A program made the translations under genes and the position numbers. This document shows, piece by piece, positions 25,176 through 31,803 of a stretch of DNA of 35,890 nt; the stretch's first letter is position 1, and each line of letters starts with the position of its first letter. The stretch is from Desulfobacteraceae bacterium (GTDB lineage Bacteria > Desulfobacterota > Desulfobacteria > Desulfobacterales > ETH-SRB1): assembly GCA_013792055.1 (NCBI GenBank), contig VMSQ01000027.1, positions 1 to 35,890 on the forward strand. The letters are read 5' to 3'. Below the pieces are notes generated by a model that ran no database searches, was not told where the DNA came from, and worked only from the letters and a program-made list of their open reading frames with translations.

Positions 25176-26156
25176 TTAGCAAATATTAAATCCCATTTGT
25201 CTGATCATATCCATATCCATTTCAGCGCTTCTTCCCTTTGTAGTAAGATAATTGCCAATCATAATCCCGTTAGCACCTGCCATGAAAATCCATGACTGAA
25301 AATCACCAAGAGTTTTTTCCCTGCCGCCGCATACGGTTATGTCTTTATCAGGATTTATAAATCTGAAAATAGCTATACATTTGAGAGCATCCACAGGTGG
25401 AAGCAAGGATCTGTTTTCCATTCTTGTGCCTGGGATAGGATTTAAAAAATTTATTGGAATTGAATCTACATCCAGTTCTTTAAGGGTAAAAGCCAGTTCC
25501 ACACGTTGTGCCCACGTTTCACCTAATCCTAAAATCCCTCCGCTGCAAACCTTAAGTCCTGCTGATTTTGCTATTTTGACCGTGCGAATATCTTCGTTAT
25601 ATTCATGAGTTGTGCATATTTGATCAAAATAGCTTCCGGCTGTTTCCAGATTATGATGATAAGTGGCAACTCCTTTTTCTTTGAGCTTTATTGCCATGGG
25701 TTCAGTCAACTGCCCCAATGATGCGCAAATTGAAAGATCTGTTTTCTTGTTTATCTCTTCTGCCGCATGTCCAATAGAATCAATCTCTCTGCTGGAAAGT
25801 GAATGACCGCTTGTTACCATTGAATATTTTGTTGCCCCTGATTTTTCCATGTATATGGAATTATTTAATATTTTTTCTTTGTCTAATAATGGATAAGTTT
25901 CAATCCCTGTTTTATGGTGAGCTGACTGTGCACAAAAAGCACAGTCCTCTGGACAGCGACCGGACTTGGCATTAATGATAGAACATGTGAATATATTGTT
26001 TTTTTTATACTTTTCTCTGATCTTATTTGCACACATTATCAAATCAACTGTATTGTCCTGAGAAACAGCGAGCTTACAGGCATCTTCATAAGGAATAGAG
26101 TAGCGTGGATCTTTAATAATCTTTTCAGTTATGCTAAGTAACATTTTATTGAACAT
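25176..26156 (-). CDS. bioB: Biotin synthase
   Basis: A radical-SAM enzyme inserting sulfur into dethiobiotin. 326 aa with the cluster motif CPEDCAFC (Cys68, Cys72, Cys75), a [2Fe-2S] environment including YHHNLETAGSYF and CSGGILGLGET, and IPINFLNPIPGT. First gene of the biotin operon. It lies behind a promoter whose -35 box is inside the BirA operator; the leader is about 120 nt. Confidence 0.96.
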   Translation of the reverse strand: MFNKMLLSITEKIIKDPRYSIPYEDACKLAVSQDNTVDLIMCANKIREKYKKNNIFTCSIINAKSGRCPEDCAFCAQSAHHKTGIETYPLLDKEKILNNSIYMEKSGATKYSMVTSGHSLSSREIDSIGHAAEEINKKTDLSICASLGQLTEPMAIKLKEKGVATYHHNLETAGSYFDQICTTHEYNEDIRTVKIAKSAGLKVCSGGILGLGETWAQRVELAFTLKELDVDSIPINFLNPIPGTRMENRSLLPPVDALKCIAIFRFINPDKDITVCGGREKTLGDFQSWIFMAGANGIMIGNYLTTKGRSAEMDMDMIRQMGFNIC

Positions 26157-26280
26157 TGCTTTTCCGTAATTATTTAGGTACTTAATAAAGACTTTTTTGA
26201 TTAACAGGATATTCAGGATTTAAATATCAAAACTCATCACGTTATCCTGCCAGATTTTTTTCAAAGGTTTGATGAATTTT

Positions 26281-26309
26281 GCTATATACAGTGGGGAATT
26301 AATTGTCAA
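26281..26309 (-). promoter_or_regulatory. Predicted bioB promoter
   Basis: Read on the - strand: TTGACA (26309-26304), 17-bp spacer, TATAGC (26286-26281). The -35 box lies inside the left half of the BirA operator, so repressor binding would exclude RNA polymerase. The expected transcript start is near 26274, about 118 nt before the bioB ATG. Confidence 0.65.
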
Positions 26310-26336
26310 CCCTTCTATTATAAAATGGGTTTACAA
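26303..26336. promoter_or_regulatory. BirA operator of the biotin operon
   Basis: Half-sites TTGTCAACC (26303-26311) and GGTTTACAA (26328-26336) are separated by 16 bp, the same 9-16-9 layout as the E. coli bio operator. The palindrome has one mismatch (C for A at the fifth base). The BirA protein encoded at 30781 has the needed N-terminal DNA-binding domain. Holo-BirA carrying biotinyl-AMP is expected to bind here when biotin is plentiful. Confidence 0.85.
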
Positions 26337-26423
26337 TACCAATTAATCTTGATTTTTTGTATTAAATATAGCATACTAAAAACATTAAAATAACATTTAA
26401 TTTAATGCTGAGAGGTGATTATT

Positions 26424-26702
26424 ATGTCATTGAGCATAACTCAGGATATACGTTCAATTACTGACTTAAAGAGGAATACAAACTCGGTTTTGAAACAAAT
26501 CCATAAGACCAAGCGGCCTGTGATTCTGACAGTGAATGGTAAAGCCGAGGCCGTACTTATAGACGCAAAGGAATACGAGAAGATTACTAATGCCTTTAAT
26601 TTGCTCAAGCTGCTTGTACTGGCTGAAGAGGATATAAGCAACGGCAAATACAAAGAAGCTCAAGCATTTTTTAAGGAATTTAAGATTGAAAAAGAGATAT
26701 GA
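26424..26702 (+). CDS. Type II antitoxin, Phd/YefM family
   Basis: A 92-aa antitoxin: N-terminal DNA-binding part with SITDLKRNTNSVLKQI and RPVILTVNGKAEAVLI, typical of Phd/YefM, and a charged C-terminus that would wrap the toxin. ATG 26424 is chosen over GTG 26415, because the AGAGG site at 26411-26415 suits the ATG. It overlaps the toxin gene by 17 nt. The pair lies just outside the biotin operator, transcribed away from bioB. Confidence 0.9.
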   Translation: MSLSITQDIRSITDLKRNTNSVLKQIHKTKRPVILTVNGKAEAVLIDAKEYEKITNAFNLLKLLVLAEEDISNGKYKEAQAFFKEFKIEKEI

Positions 26703-26985
26703 GGTAAATTTAACTCAACACGCACAAGATGATTTAGAGAGAATCTATTATTATATTGCGGCTGACAACCCTAATAATGCTGCCAATTTTGTGCTTCAAC
26801 TTGAGAAAAAAGTTTATTTACTTAATACTTTTCCTGAACGCCATCCATTGATACTTGAAAATGAGTTTTTCGGAACTGACTACCGCCATTTAGTTTATAA
26901 AAAGTATCGAATCATATACCGTGTCATTGGGGATTCAATTTTTATTCTAAGAATTATTCATGGAGCAAAGATTTTACAGGTTTAA
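26686..26985 (+). CDS. Type II toxin, RelE/ParE family
   Basis: A 99-aa RelE/ParE-fold toxin. QHAQDDLERIYYYIAADNP, LLNTFPERHPLI, YRHLVYKKYRIIYRV and the end ILRIIHGAKIL are typical. The start is TTG 26686, with AAGGA 8 nt upstream inside the antitoxin gene. Whether it cleaves mRNA (RelE) or poisons gyrase (ParE) cannot be told from sequence. It appears intact. Confidence 0.9.
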   Translation: MKKRYEVNLTQHAQDDLERIYYYIAADNPNNAANFVLQLEKKVYLLNTFPERHPLILENEFFGTDYRHLVYKKYRIIYRVIGDSIFILRIIHGAKILQV

Positions 26986-27041
26986 GCCAGTATGATGCCG
27001 GCGGTTATGATTTTTTATTTTGCTATTAAACGAAGCCATAA

Positions 27042-27131
27042 AAAATAGCCGTTGAAGAAGTCGGGCTGTCCAAACAGACGGCAAAAAATACATTAAAAGC
27101 CCTGAATGCACTTAAAAGTGAAAAAAATTAG
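27042..27131 (+). pseudogene. Fragment with a winged-helix-like segment
   Basis: An open stretch ending TAG at 27129-27131 encodes VEEVGLSKQTAKNTLKALN, which looks like a recognition helix of a winged-helix domain, with no start or upstream domain. It is probably the C-terminal remnant of a lost gene; the parent family is uncertain. Confidence 0.35.
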
Positions 27132-27181
27132 TTCACGGATTAGTATTTTGAAAGATAATAATATCCAGCTTAAAAACAGAG

Positions 27182-27296
27182 ATGATTACCAACCTTTTTC
27201 ACAAATGAACCAGGCTATGCATTGCTTGATCGATTCAAAAGGACACTGAAACATGTTCAGTGCTTTGATGTTTTAGTGGGATATTTCCGCAAATAA
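27182..27296 (+). pseudogene. Remnant of the N-terminus of a PLD-domain helicase-like protein
   Basis: ATG 27182 starts MITNLF, after which the frame must shift by one base to give TNEPGYALLDRFKRTLKH and then FDVLVGYFR, ending TAA at 27294-27296. The FDVLVGYFR segment resembles the start of phospholipase-D-like domains at the N-terminus of some SNF2 helicases of defence islands. About 38 residues survive. Family assignment is from recall. Confidence 0.4.
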
Positions 27297-27381
27297 TCCG
27301 GCACCTGTCACACAGGATGGCGGTCTGGATTGGGCAAACGTTACCGAAATCGAAATTGTTGAGATCGCCGACACACATTAA
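27277..27381 (+). pseudogene. C-terminal remnant of a HigB-type toxin
   Basis: About 34 codons ending TAA at 27379-27381 encode NNPAPVTQDGGLDWANVTEI followed by EIVEIADTH. The PDGGLDW-(T)xIxI-DTH ending is typical, as I recall it, of RelE/ParE-fold toxins paired with HigA-ImmA antitoxins. The N-terminal two thirds are missing and are replaced by unrelated sequence. It lies 17 nt upstream of the intact antitoxin-like gene. Confidence 0.5.
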
Positions 27382-27398
27382 ATTAGGGAGAAAAAAAC

Positions 27399-28487
27399 AT
27401 GTTGACGGCAAAAAAAAATTACGAGTTTGAGCCTGATTATGCGATTCCTCCGGGAGAAACACTTAAAGAGGTTATGGAATCCCTGGATATGACTCAGAAA
27501 GAACTGGCCATTCGCACCGGCCTGACAGTCCAGTCGTTTAACCGCATTTTTAAAGGGGAGCAGCCTATTACATATGATACCGCCAACAAACTTGAACTGG
27601 CCACCGGGGTTCTGGCACGCATGTGGAACAATCTGGAGGCTCAATACCAGGAACAGTTGGCAAAAATTAAGGAGCGTAAACTGCTTGAGGCCGATCTTGA
27701 CTGGCTGAAGACAATTCCCACACATGAGCTTATCCAGCGTGACGCGATTGAGAACCAAAAGAATAAGGCGTTACTCCTAAGGGAAGTACTAAAGTTCTAT
27801 GGTGTTAGTAGTGTTGCAGCTTGGCGGGATATTTGGTCAAAACCGGCAGTGGCGGCGCGGCGCTCACAGTGTTTTGAGACCTGTCCGGGTCCGGCATCTG
27901 CGTGGATCAGGCTTGGTGAAATTCAGGCGCGTCAGATTGATTGCGGGCAGTTTGACAAAAACAAATTCGCCAGGGCCGTAAAAGCAATTCATTTGCTGAC
28001 TGTTAAAGATTCTAAAGAATTTGTTCCTGAGATGCTTTCACTGTGCGCAGAATCCGGTGTTGCCTTGTCCCTGGTTCCGGAAATGAAAAAAGTGCCTTGG
28101 CATGGCGCAACAAAATGGCTGTCTGCATCCAAGGCGATGATTCTGCTGAATCTTCGAGGCAAGATGGAAGATCAGTTCTGGTTTTCTTTTTTTCACGAAG
28201 CAGGCCATGTCCTTCATGACAGCAAAAAAGACCTCTATATCAACGATGGAAGCAGCGATGATCCGCGTGAGCACAAGGCAAATGAATTTGCTGCTGAAAC
28301 ACTCATACCGAGTGACCGAAACCCTGAAATTGCTTCGTTGCGGGCAAAAGCGGATGTAATTCGCCTTGCGGCCGAGCTTAAGATTTCCACTGGAATTGTA
28401 GCCGGGCGTTTCCAGCGCCTGACCGAAAAGTGGAGCTATTTCAACGGGCTTAAACGCAGATTTGAGTGGGTAGTCACCAATAAATGA
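27399..28487 (+). CDS. HigA-type XRE helix-turn-helix fused to ImmA/IrrE metallopeptidase
   Basis: 362 aa. The N-terminal XRE domain (about 15-75) reads ETLKEVMESLDMTQKELAIRT, and the C-terminal ImmA/IrrE domain has the zinc motif HEAGH at 266-270 and the third ligand in the NEFAAE segment near residue 296. Such proteins act as antitoxins or repressors with peptidase control. A GGGAG site at about 27386-27390 precedes ATG 27399. Its likely toxin partner upstream is reduced to a C-terminal fragment, so this antitoxin appears orphaned. Confidence 0.88.
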   Translation: MLTAKKNYEFEPDYAIPPGETLKEVMESLDMTQKELAIRTGLTVQSFNRIFKGEQPITYDTANKLELATGVLARMWNNLEAQYQEQLAKIKERKLLEADLDWLKTIPTHELIQRDAIENQKNKALLLREVLKFYGVSSVAAWRDIWSKPAVAARRSQCFETCPGPASAWIRLGEIQARQIDCGQFDKNKFARAVKAIHLLTVKDSKEFVPEMLSLCAESGVALSLVPEMKKVPWHGATKWLSASKAMILLNLRGKMEDQFWFSFFHEAGHVLHDSKKDLYINDGSSDDPREHKANEFAAETLIPSDRNPEIASLRAKADVIRLAAELKISTGIVAGRFQRLTEKWSYFNGLKRRFEWVVTNK

Positions 28488-28817
28488 TGAGGGGAGAACC
28501 GGGAACCGTTAGTTCAGAATGGAAGGGCCGGTAAGAATGTCACAATGTTAAGGATGACCCCATCGCTCCCCTTTAAAATTTGTGATATACAAACACTATC
28601 TGCATGAAATTTATTGAATTCTTGAGTTGCTCTGCTGGCAAGCTGTACTTCAAAACTTCTGGATAGATAGCCTTTAAGTGGGTTATCCGGTTTTCTGTTT
28701 AATATCCAAATTGTTGAAATATACAGTTAGAAAAACTGTTTTTTTACTAATTTTTGGACAATAATCATGAAATCTGTGGAAATAGTCAGAAACTATATAA
28801 GAACTGGAGGTCTATAT
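28488..28817. other. Intergenic region of the accessory island
   Basis: About 330 bp without a convincing gene. It is AT-rich towards the 3' end and should contain the promoter of the next gene, though no clear -35/-10 pair stands out. A short dyad ACAGTTAG-AAAA-ACTGT is present near 28721-28740. Confidence 0.4.
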
Positions 28818-29432
28818 ATGGACAAGTACTCCAACTTCGCAGAGCTGCAAGGTGCAGAGCGCGAGGACAAAGATTACCGTGTTGTGATATGCGAGCGTGA
28901 GACGTCCTCCACGGTTATTATAGCGCCCCACGGTGGAGGCATTGAACCAGGGACCTCAGAGATTGCGTTAGGCATTGCAGCAGATGACCTTTCGGTAGCC
29001 CTGTTCAAAGGCACTAAAACCAAAGGCAACGGCAATCTGCATATCACCAGCACCAACTTTGATGAGCCCAAATGCATAGCTCTTGTTCAAACAGCTCAAA
29101 ATGTCATTGCAATTCACGGTGAAGGAAGCAATAACAAAATAGTTTGCATAGGTGGCGCAGATACTAAGCTCGGGGCATTCATTCGCGCCTCGCTCGAAGC
29201 CAACGGATTTCAAGTTAAGGAACATCACAACTCCATGTTACAAGGCAAGTCAAGTAACAACATATGCAACCGAGGAATTAGAAGAATGGGTGTGCAGCTC
29301 GAACTTGCTGCTGGACTTCGTGAGACATTTTTTGAGTCACTTACTGCGAAAGGTAGAGGGAAACCCACTGAAAACCTGTGCAACTTTTCACACGGCGTCC
29401 GGGAGGGTTTACGTAGTGCAGGCGCGCTCTAA
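28818..29432 (+). CDS. Poly-gamma-glutamate hydrolase-family protein
   Basis: A 204-aa zinc peptidase-like protein of the phage PghP type. APHGGGIEPGTSEIA holds His38 and Glu43, VIAIHGEG holds His100, and GVQLELAAGLR holds Glu162, the pattern expected for the carboxypeptidase-like metal site and general base. No signal peptide is present. ATG 28818 is used because GGAGG lies 7 nt upstream; ATG 28767 in frame is unsupported. The family is common in phages and plasmids; here it may degrade poly-gamma-glutamate or another gamma-linked polymer. The stop overlaps an attC-like sequence. Confidence 0.85.
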   Translation: MDKYSNFAELQGAEREDKDYRVVICERETSSTVIIAPHGGGIEPGTSEIALGIAADDLSVALFKGTKTKGNGNLHITSTNFDEPKCIALVQTAQNVIAIHGEGSNNKIVCIGGADTKLGAFIRASLEANGFQVKEHHNSMLQGKSSNNICNRGIRRMGVQLELAAGLRETFFESLTAKGRGKPTENLCNFSHGVREGLRSAGAL

Positions 29433-29499
29433 CGCCGTTGAGTCCGACGCCCAAACTCGCTATGCTAATTTGTTCGCGGCTCACGGCCATCGGTTATAC
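29427..29499 (+). other. Candidate integron attC-like site
   Basis: 73 bp between CTCTAAC (29427-29433) and GTTATAC (29493-29499), which pair partly like attC R boxes. The inner arms GCCGTTGAGTCCG (29434-29446) and CGGCTCACGGC (29477-29487) pair with two single-base bulges, as attC stems do. The preceding gene stops inside the site and the next begins 14 nt after it, as in gene cassettes. The R boxes do not match the consensus fully and no integrase gene is in the window. Confidence 0.35.
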
Positions 29500-29512
29500 A
29501 AAGGAATAATAA

Positions 29513-29914
29513 ATGATAAACATAATATTAGCATCAATTGCCACGTTTGCTATCTCATTAATAGCTGTTCCAATATTCACATTGGTTTATATGTTTACCA
29601 TTGGATTCTTAACTTCAATAGCAGAAAATAAAACATTTAAAGACATTGTAATAGTTGTCATGCAATTATTAACATATCTTACTGCTGATTTCTGTGGTTT
29701 GGCATTAGGTATAAAGATATTAAAAAACCAAAACAATGAAAGTTATTACCCTTTGTTAATAGCGATAGTTATCTTTTCTAGCATAAGCTATTTTATTAAA
29801 CGTTTCACTTTTTACACAAAAGAAGCGGAAACGCTAAATATTCGTCAAAAAGTATTAAATATTATCGGTACGTTGCTGGCTTCAGGCATTGCTGTTAAAT
29901 TATTTATATACTAA
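29513..29914 (+). CDS. Small integral membrane protein, function unknown
   Basis: 133 aa with about four predicted membrane helices (roughly residues 3-33, 45-67, 79-95 and 114-132). There are few charged residues outside the loops and no recognised motif. An AAAGGA site lies 9 nt before ATG 29513. It is AT-rich compared with the housekeeping genes, consistent with transfer. It lies directly after the attC-like site. Confidence 0.65.
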   Translation: MINIILASIATFAISLIAVPIFTLVYMFTIGFLTSIAENKTFKDIVIVVMQLLTYLTADFCGLALGIKILKNQNNESYYPLLIAIVIFSSISYFIKRFTFYTKEAETLNIRQKVLNIIGTLLASGIAVKLFIY

Positions 29915-29924
29915 AAAGTATAAC

Positions 29925-29940
29925 AATCGCCGCGGCGATT
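29925..29940. repeat. 16-bp perfect palindrome after the membrane-protein gene
   Basis: AATCGCCGCGGCGATT is fully self-complementary and GC-rich in an AT-rich setting. It may act as a weak terminator or as part of a recombination site. Confidence 0.4.
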
Positions 29941-29975
29941 ATATTATAAAAATAAGGCTATAGGAGTTAATTAGT

Positions 29976-30260
29976 ATGTTGATAATTTTAGTATCTTTAT
30001 ATCTGACAATAGGCACAGGTGTACTCATTGATGATATGAGGCAGCCATACTATAATCAACCAATGTATCTTAATAAGGGTAGTTTTTTTACAAAGTTTAT
30101 TCCAATTTTCTTATGGCCAATTACTGTTTTTGAAATATTAAAAATGGAGAAATTTAGACCAAGATATATCATATCAATAATCGCTAAAAACATTTTCATA
30201 GGGATAGTTATTTTTCTAATATATTACTTCTGTATTAATTGGATATTTTCTCAATTCTGA
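29976..30260 (+). CDS. Small membrane protein, function unknown
   Basis: 94 aa with a hydrophobic N-terminus (residues 1-17), a hydrophobic segment around 41-53, and a C-terminal helix at about 68-91 (IFIGIVIFLIYYFCINWIF). Strongly AT-rich. An AGGAG site lies upstream of ATG 29976. No homologue is recognised; it could be a cassette-borne or phage-derived membrane protein. Confidence 0.55.
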   Translation: MLIILVSLYLTIGTGVLIDDMRQPYYNQPMYLNKGSFFTKFIPIFLWPITVFEILKMEKFRPRYIISIIAKNIFIGIVIFLIYYFCINWIFSQF

Positions 30261-30306
30261 AATTCTTTATAACCAAATTACTTGATTAGGCGGCAGACAC
30301 CGGAAG

Positions 30307-30579
30307 TTGAACATAGATAGAGTGCAGCTACTCGGTTCATGCGGTATATTCCCGAATTTAGAGATGACACAGTTTGAAGAAAAATATAGTGAGCATATTT
30401 TTCGGCGTCTTTATGTGGTTCGTAATGCTGCAAATTATCTTAGCTTGATGAAGTACAAGGATGACTTTAATCAGGATTATTGGATTTTAGTTTTTAATAA
30501 TTTTTATGATACCGCTATGTTAGAATGGGGACTTGCGGGACGTACATTAGTTTATAAGTTGACGTGGGAATTGAACTGA
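30307..30579 (+). pseudogene. Probable truncated gene, possibly an AbiU2/HEPN-like fragment
   Basis: 90 codons with a weakly supported start (TTG 30307, or ATG 30364). The middle, FRRLYVVRNAANYLSLMKY followed by DYWILVFNNFYDTAMLEW, is a helical pattern I associate with hypothetical abortive-infection-type proteins. After MLEWG the sequence changes character and soon ends, so the 3' part appears lost. The downstream 200 bp look like scrambled insertion debris. Confidence 0.4.
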
Positions 30580-30780
30580 AGAACGTAGTTGACCCCAGTT
30601 AAATAAAAGCAAACATGATTTCACCCCAGTACCATCTGCCGGAGCTACGGGGCAGGGCAGGCTATGTTGAATAATTGTAAGGATAAAGGGAAAAATCAGG
30701 AAGAATTTCCCTGTTGGCATATTTATCAAGCAGCATATGGGCATCTCCTGCGCGGACACTGGTAATACGGTTGTTGAGTA
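30580..30780. other. Non-coding junction between the accessory island and birA
   Basis: About 200 bp with repeated GACCCCAGTT / CACCCCAGTA motifs. A short open piece on the - strand (about 30681-30767, DAHMLLDKYANREILPDF) has no start or known family. It probably marks the island's right boundary. Confidence 0.4.
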
Positions 30781-31773
30781 ATGACTACTAAAGATCAATT
30801 ATTATTATACCTGAAAGAAAATCAAGGGAACTGGGTTTCCGGCGAGCTGATAAGTAATAATTTATCAGTAAGCCGCGCTGCCATATGGAAGCATATCCGT
30901 AACTTAAAAGAAGAAGGTTATGTTATAGAATCTGCTTCAAAAAAGGGATATCTTCTCAGCGAATCTTCAGACCCGATCACGGCTGATGAGATAAGGCAGG
31001 GTCTTTGCACCAAAGTTTTTGGGAAGAAAAATATTATTTTTCTGAATGAAACTGATTCGACTAATACAAGGGCAAAAGAACTTGCAGCACAGGGAGCACC
31101 TGAAGGAACTCTGGTTATTGCGGAAAAACAGACAGAAGGAAGAGGGAGGAGAGGAAGAAGCTGGTTTTCACCTCCGGGAGGTGGAATTTACTTTTCCCTT
31201 ATCCTAAGGCCGGTTATATCTCCTGGTGAAACCCCAAAAATAACGCTGATGACCGCTGTTGTTTTAGCGGAAACTCTGATTTCTCTGATGAAATTAAAAT
31301 TAAGAATCAAGTGGCCTAATGACATTCTTGTAAATGGAAAGAAGCTGGCAGGGATTCTCACTGAGATCAGCACTGAAATGGATGCAGTAAATTATATCAT
31401 TGTCGGTCTTGGATTGAATGTAAACACGCAATTCGAAAAATTCCCCCAAGATATAAAGGGAAATGCAACCTCAATTCTAATAGAAAACGGAAAGCAGTTC
31501 CCAAGAGTCAAGCTTATTCAACACTATCTAAAATTGTATGAAATATACTATGACATGTTTAAGAACAATGATTTTGAGCCAATTATGAAACGATGGAGAG
31601 AACTTGCAGATATCATAGGAAAGCAAATCAGAGTTGATGTTATAGGAAAAACTCATATTGGAAAAGTTGTGGATGTTGATAATGATGGAGTATTAATACT
31701 GAAAGACGATCAGGGGAGATTGCAAAGGATATTTTCAGGAGATGTAACTTTGGCAAGACAAATTACCCTTTAA
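30781..31773 (+). CDS. birA: Bifunctional biotin-protein ligase / biotin operon repressor
   Basis: 330 aa with an N-terminal winged helix (about 1-60; SGELISNNLSVSRAAIWKHI), the catalytic GRGRRGR loop at 120-126, KWPNDI at 177-182 followed by GKKLAGIL, and a C-terminal SH3-like domain. Having the DNA-binding domain, it should repress the bio operon through the operator at 26303-26336 and biotinylate carrier proteins. It starts the + strand run birA-aspS-gatA-gatB, with 30 nt before aspS. No strong ribosome site is seen. Confidence 0.95.
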   Translation: MTTKDQLLLYLKENQGNWVSGELISNNLSVSRAAIWKHIRNLKEEGYVIESASKKGYLLSESSDPITADEIRQGLCTKVFGKKNIIFLNETDSTNTRAKELAAQGAPEGTLVIAEKQTEGRGRRGRSWFSPPGGGIYFSLILRPVISPGETPKITLMTAVVLAETLISLMKLKLRIKWPNDILVNGKKLAGILTEISTEMDAVNYIIVGLGLNVNTQFEKFPQDIKGNATSILIENGKQFPRVKLIQHYLKLYEIYYDMFKNNDFEPIMKRWRELADIIGKQIRVDVIGKTHIGKVVDVDNDGVLILKDDQGRLQRIFSGDVTLARQITL

Positions 31774-31803
31774 TCCCAAAAAACAGGAAACAGAGAAGAA
31801 ATT

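Noticed and set aside
29152-29631. Open + frame of 159 codons overlapping the hydrolase and first membrane gene
   Set aside because: It runs out of frame through two better supported genes and across the attC-like site, with no ribosome site or recognisable domain.
30547-30798. Open - frame of 83 codons before birA
   Set aside because: It has no ribosome site, overlaps the birA start and shows no domain; the neighbouring frame gives a short, startless fragment instead.
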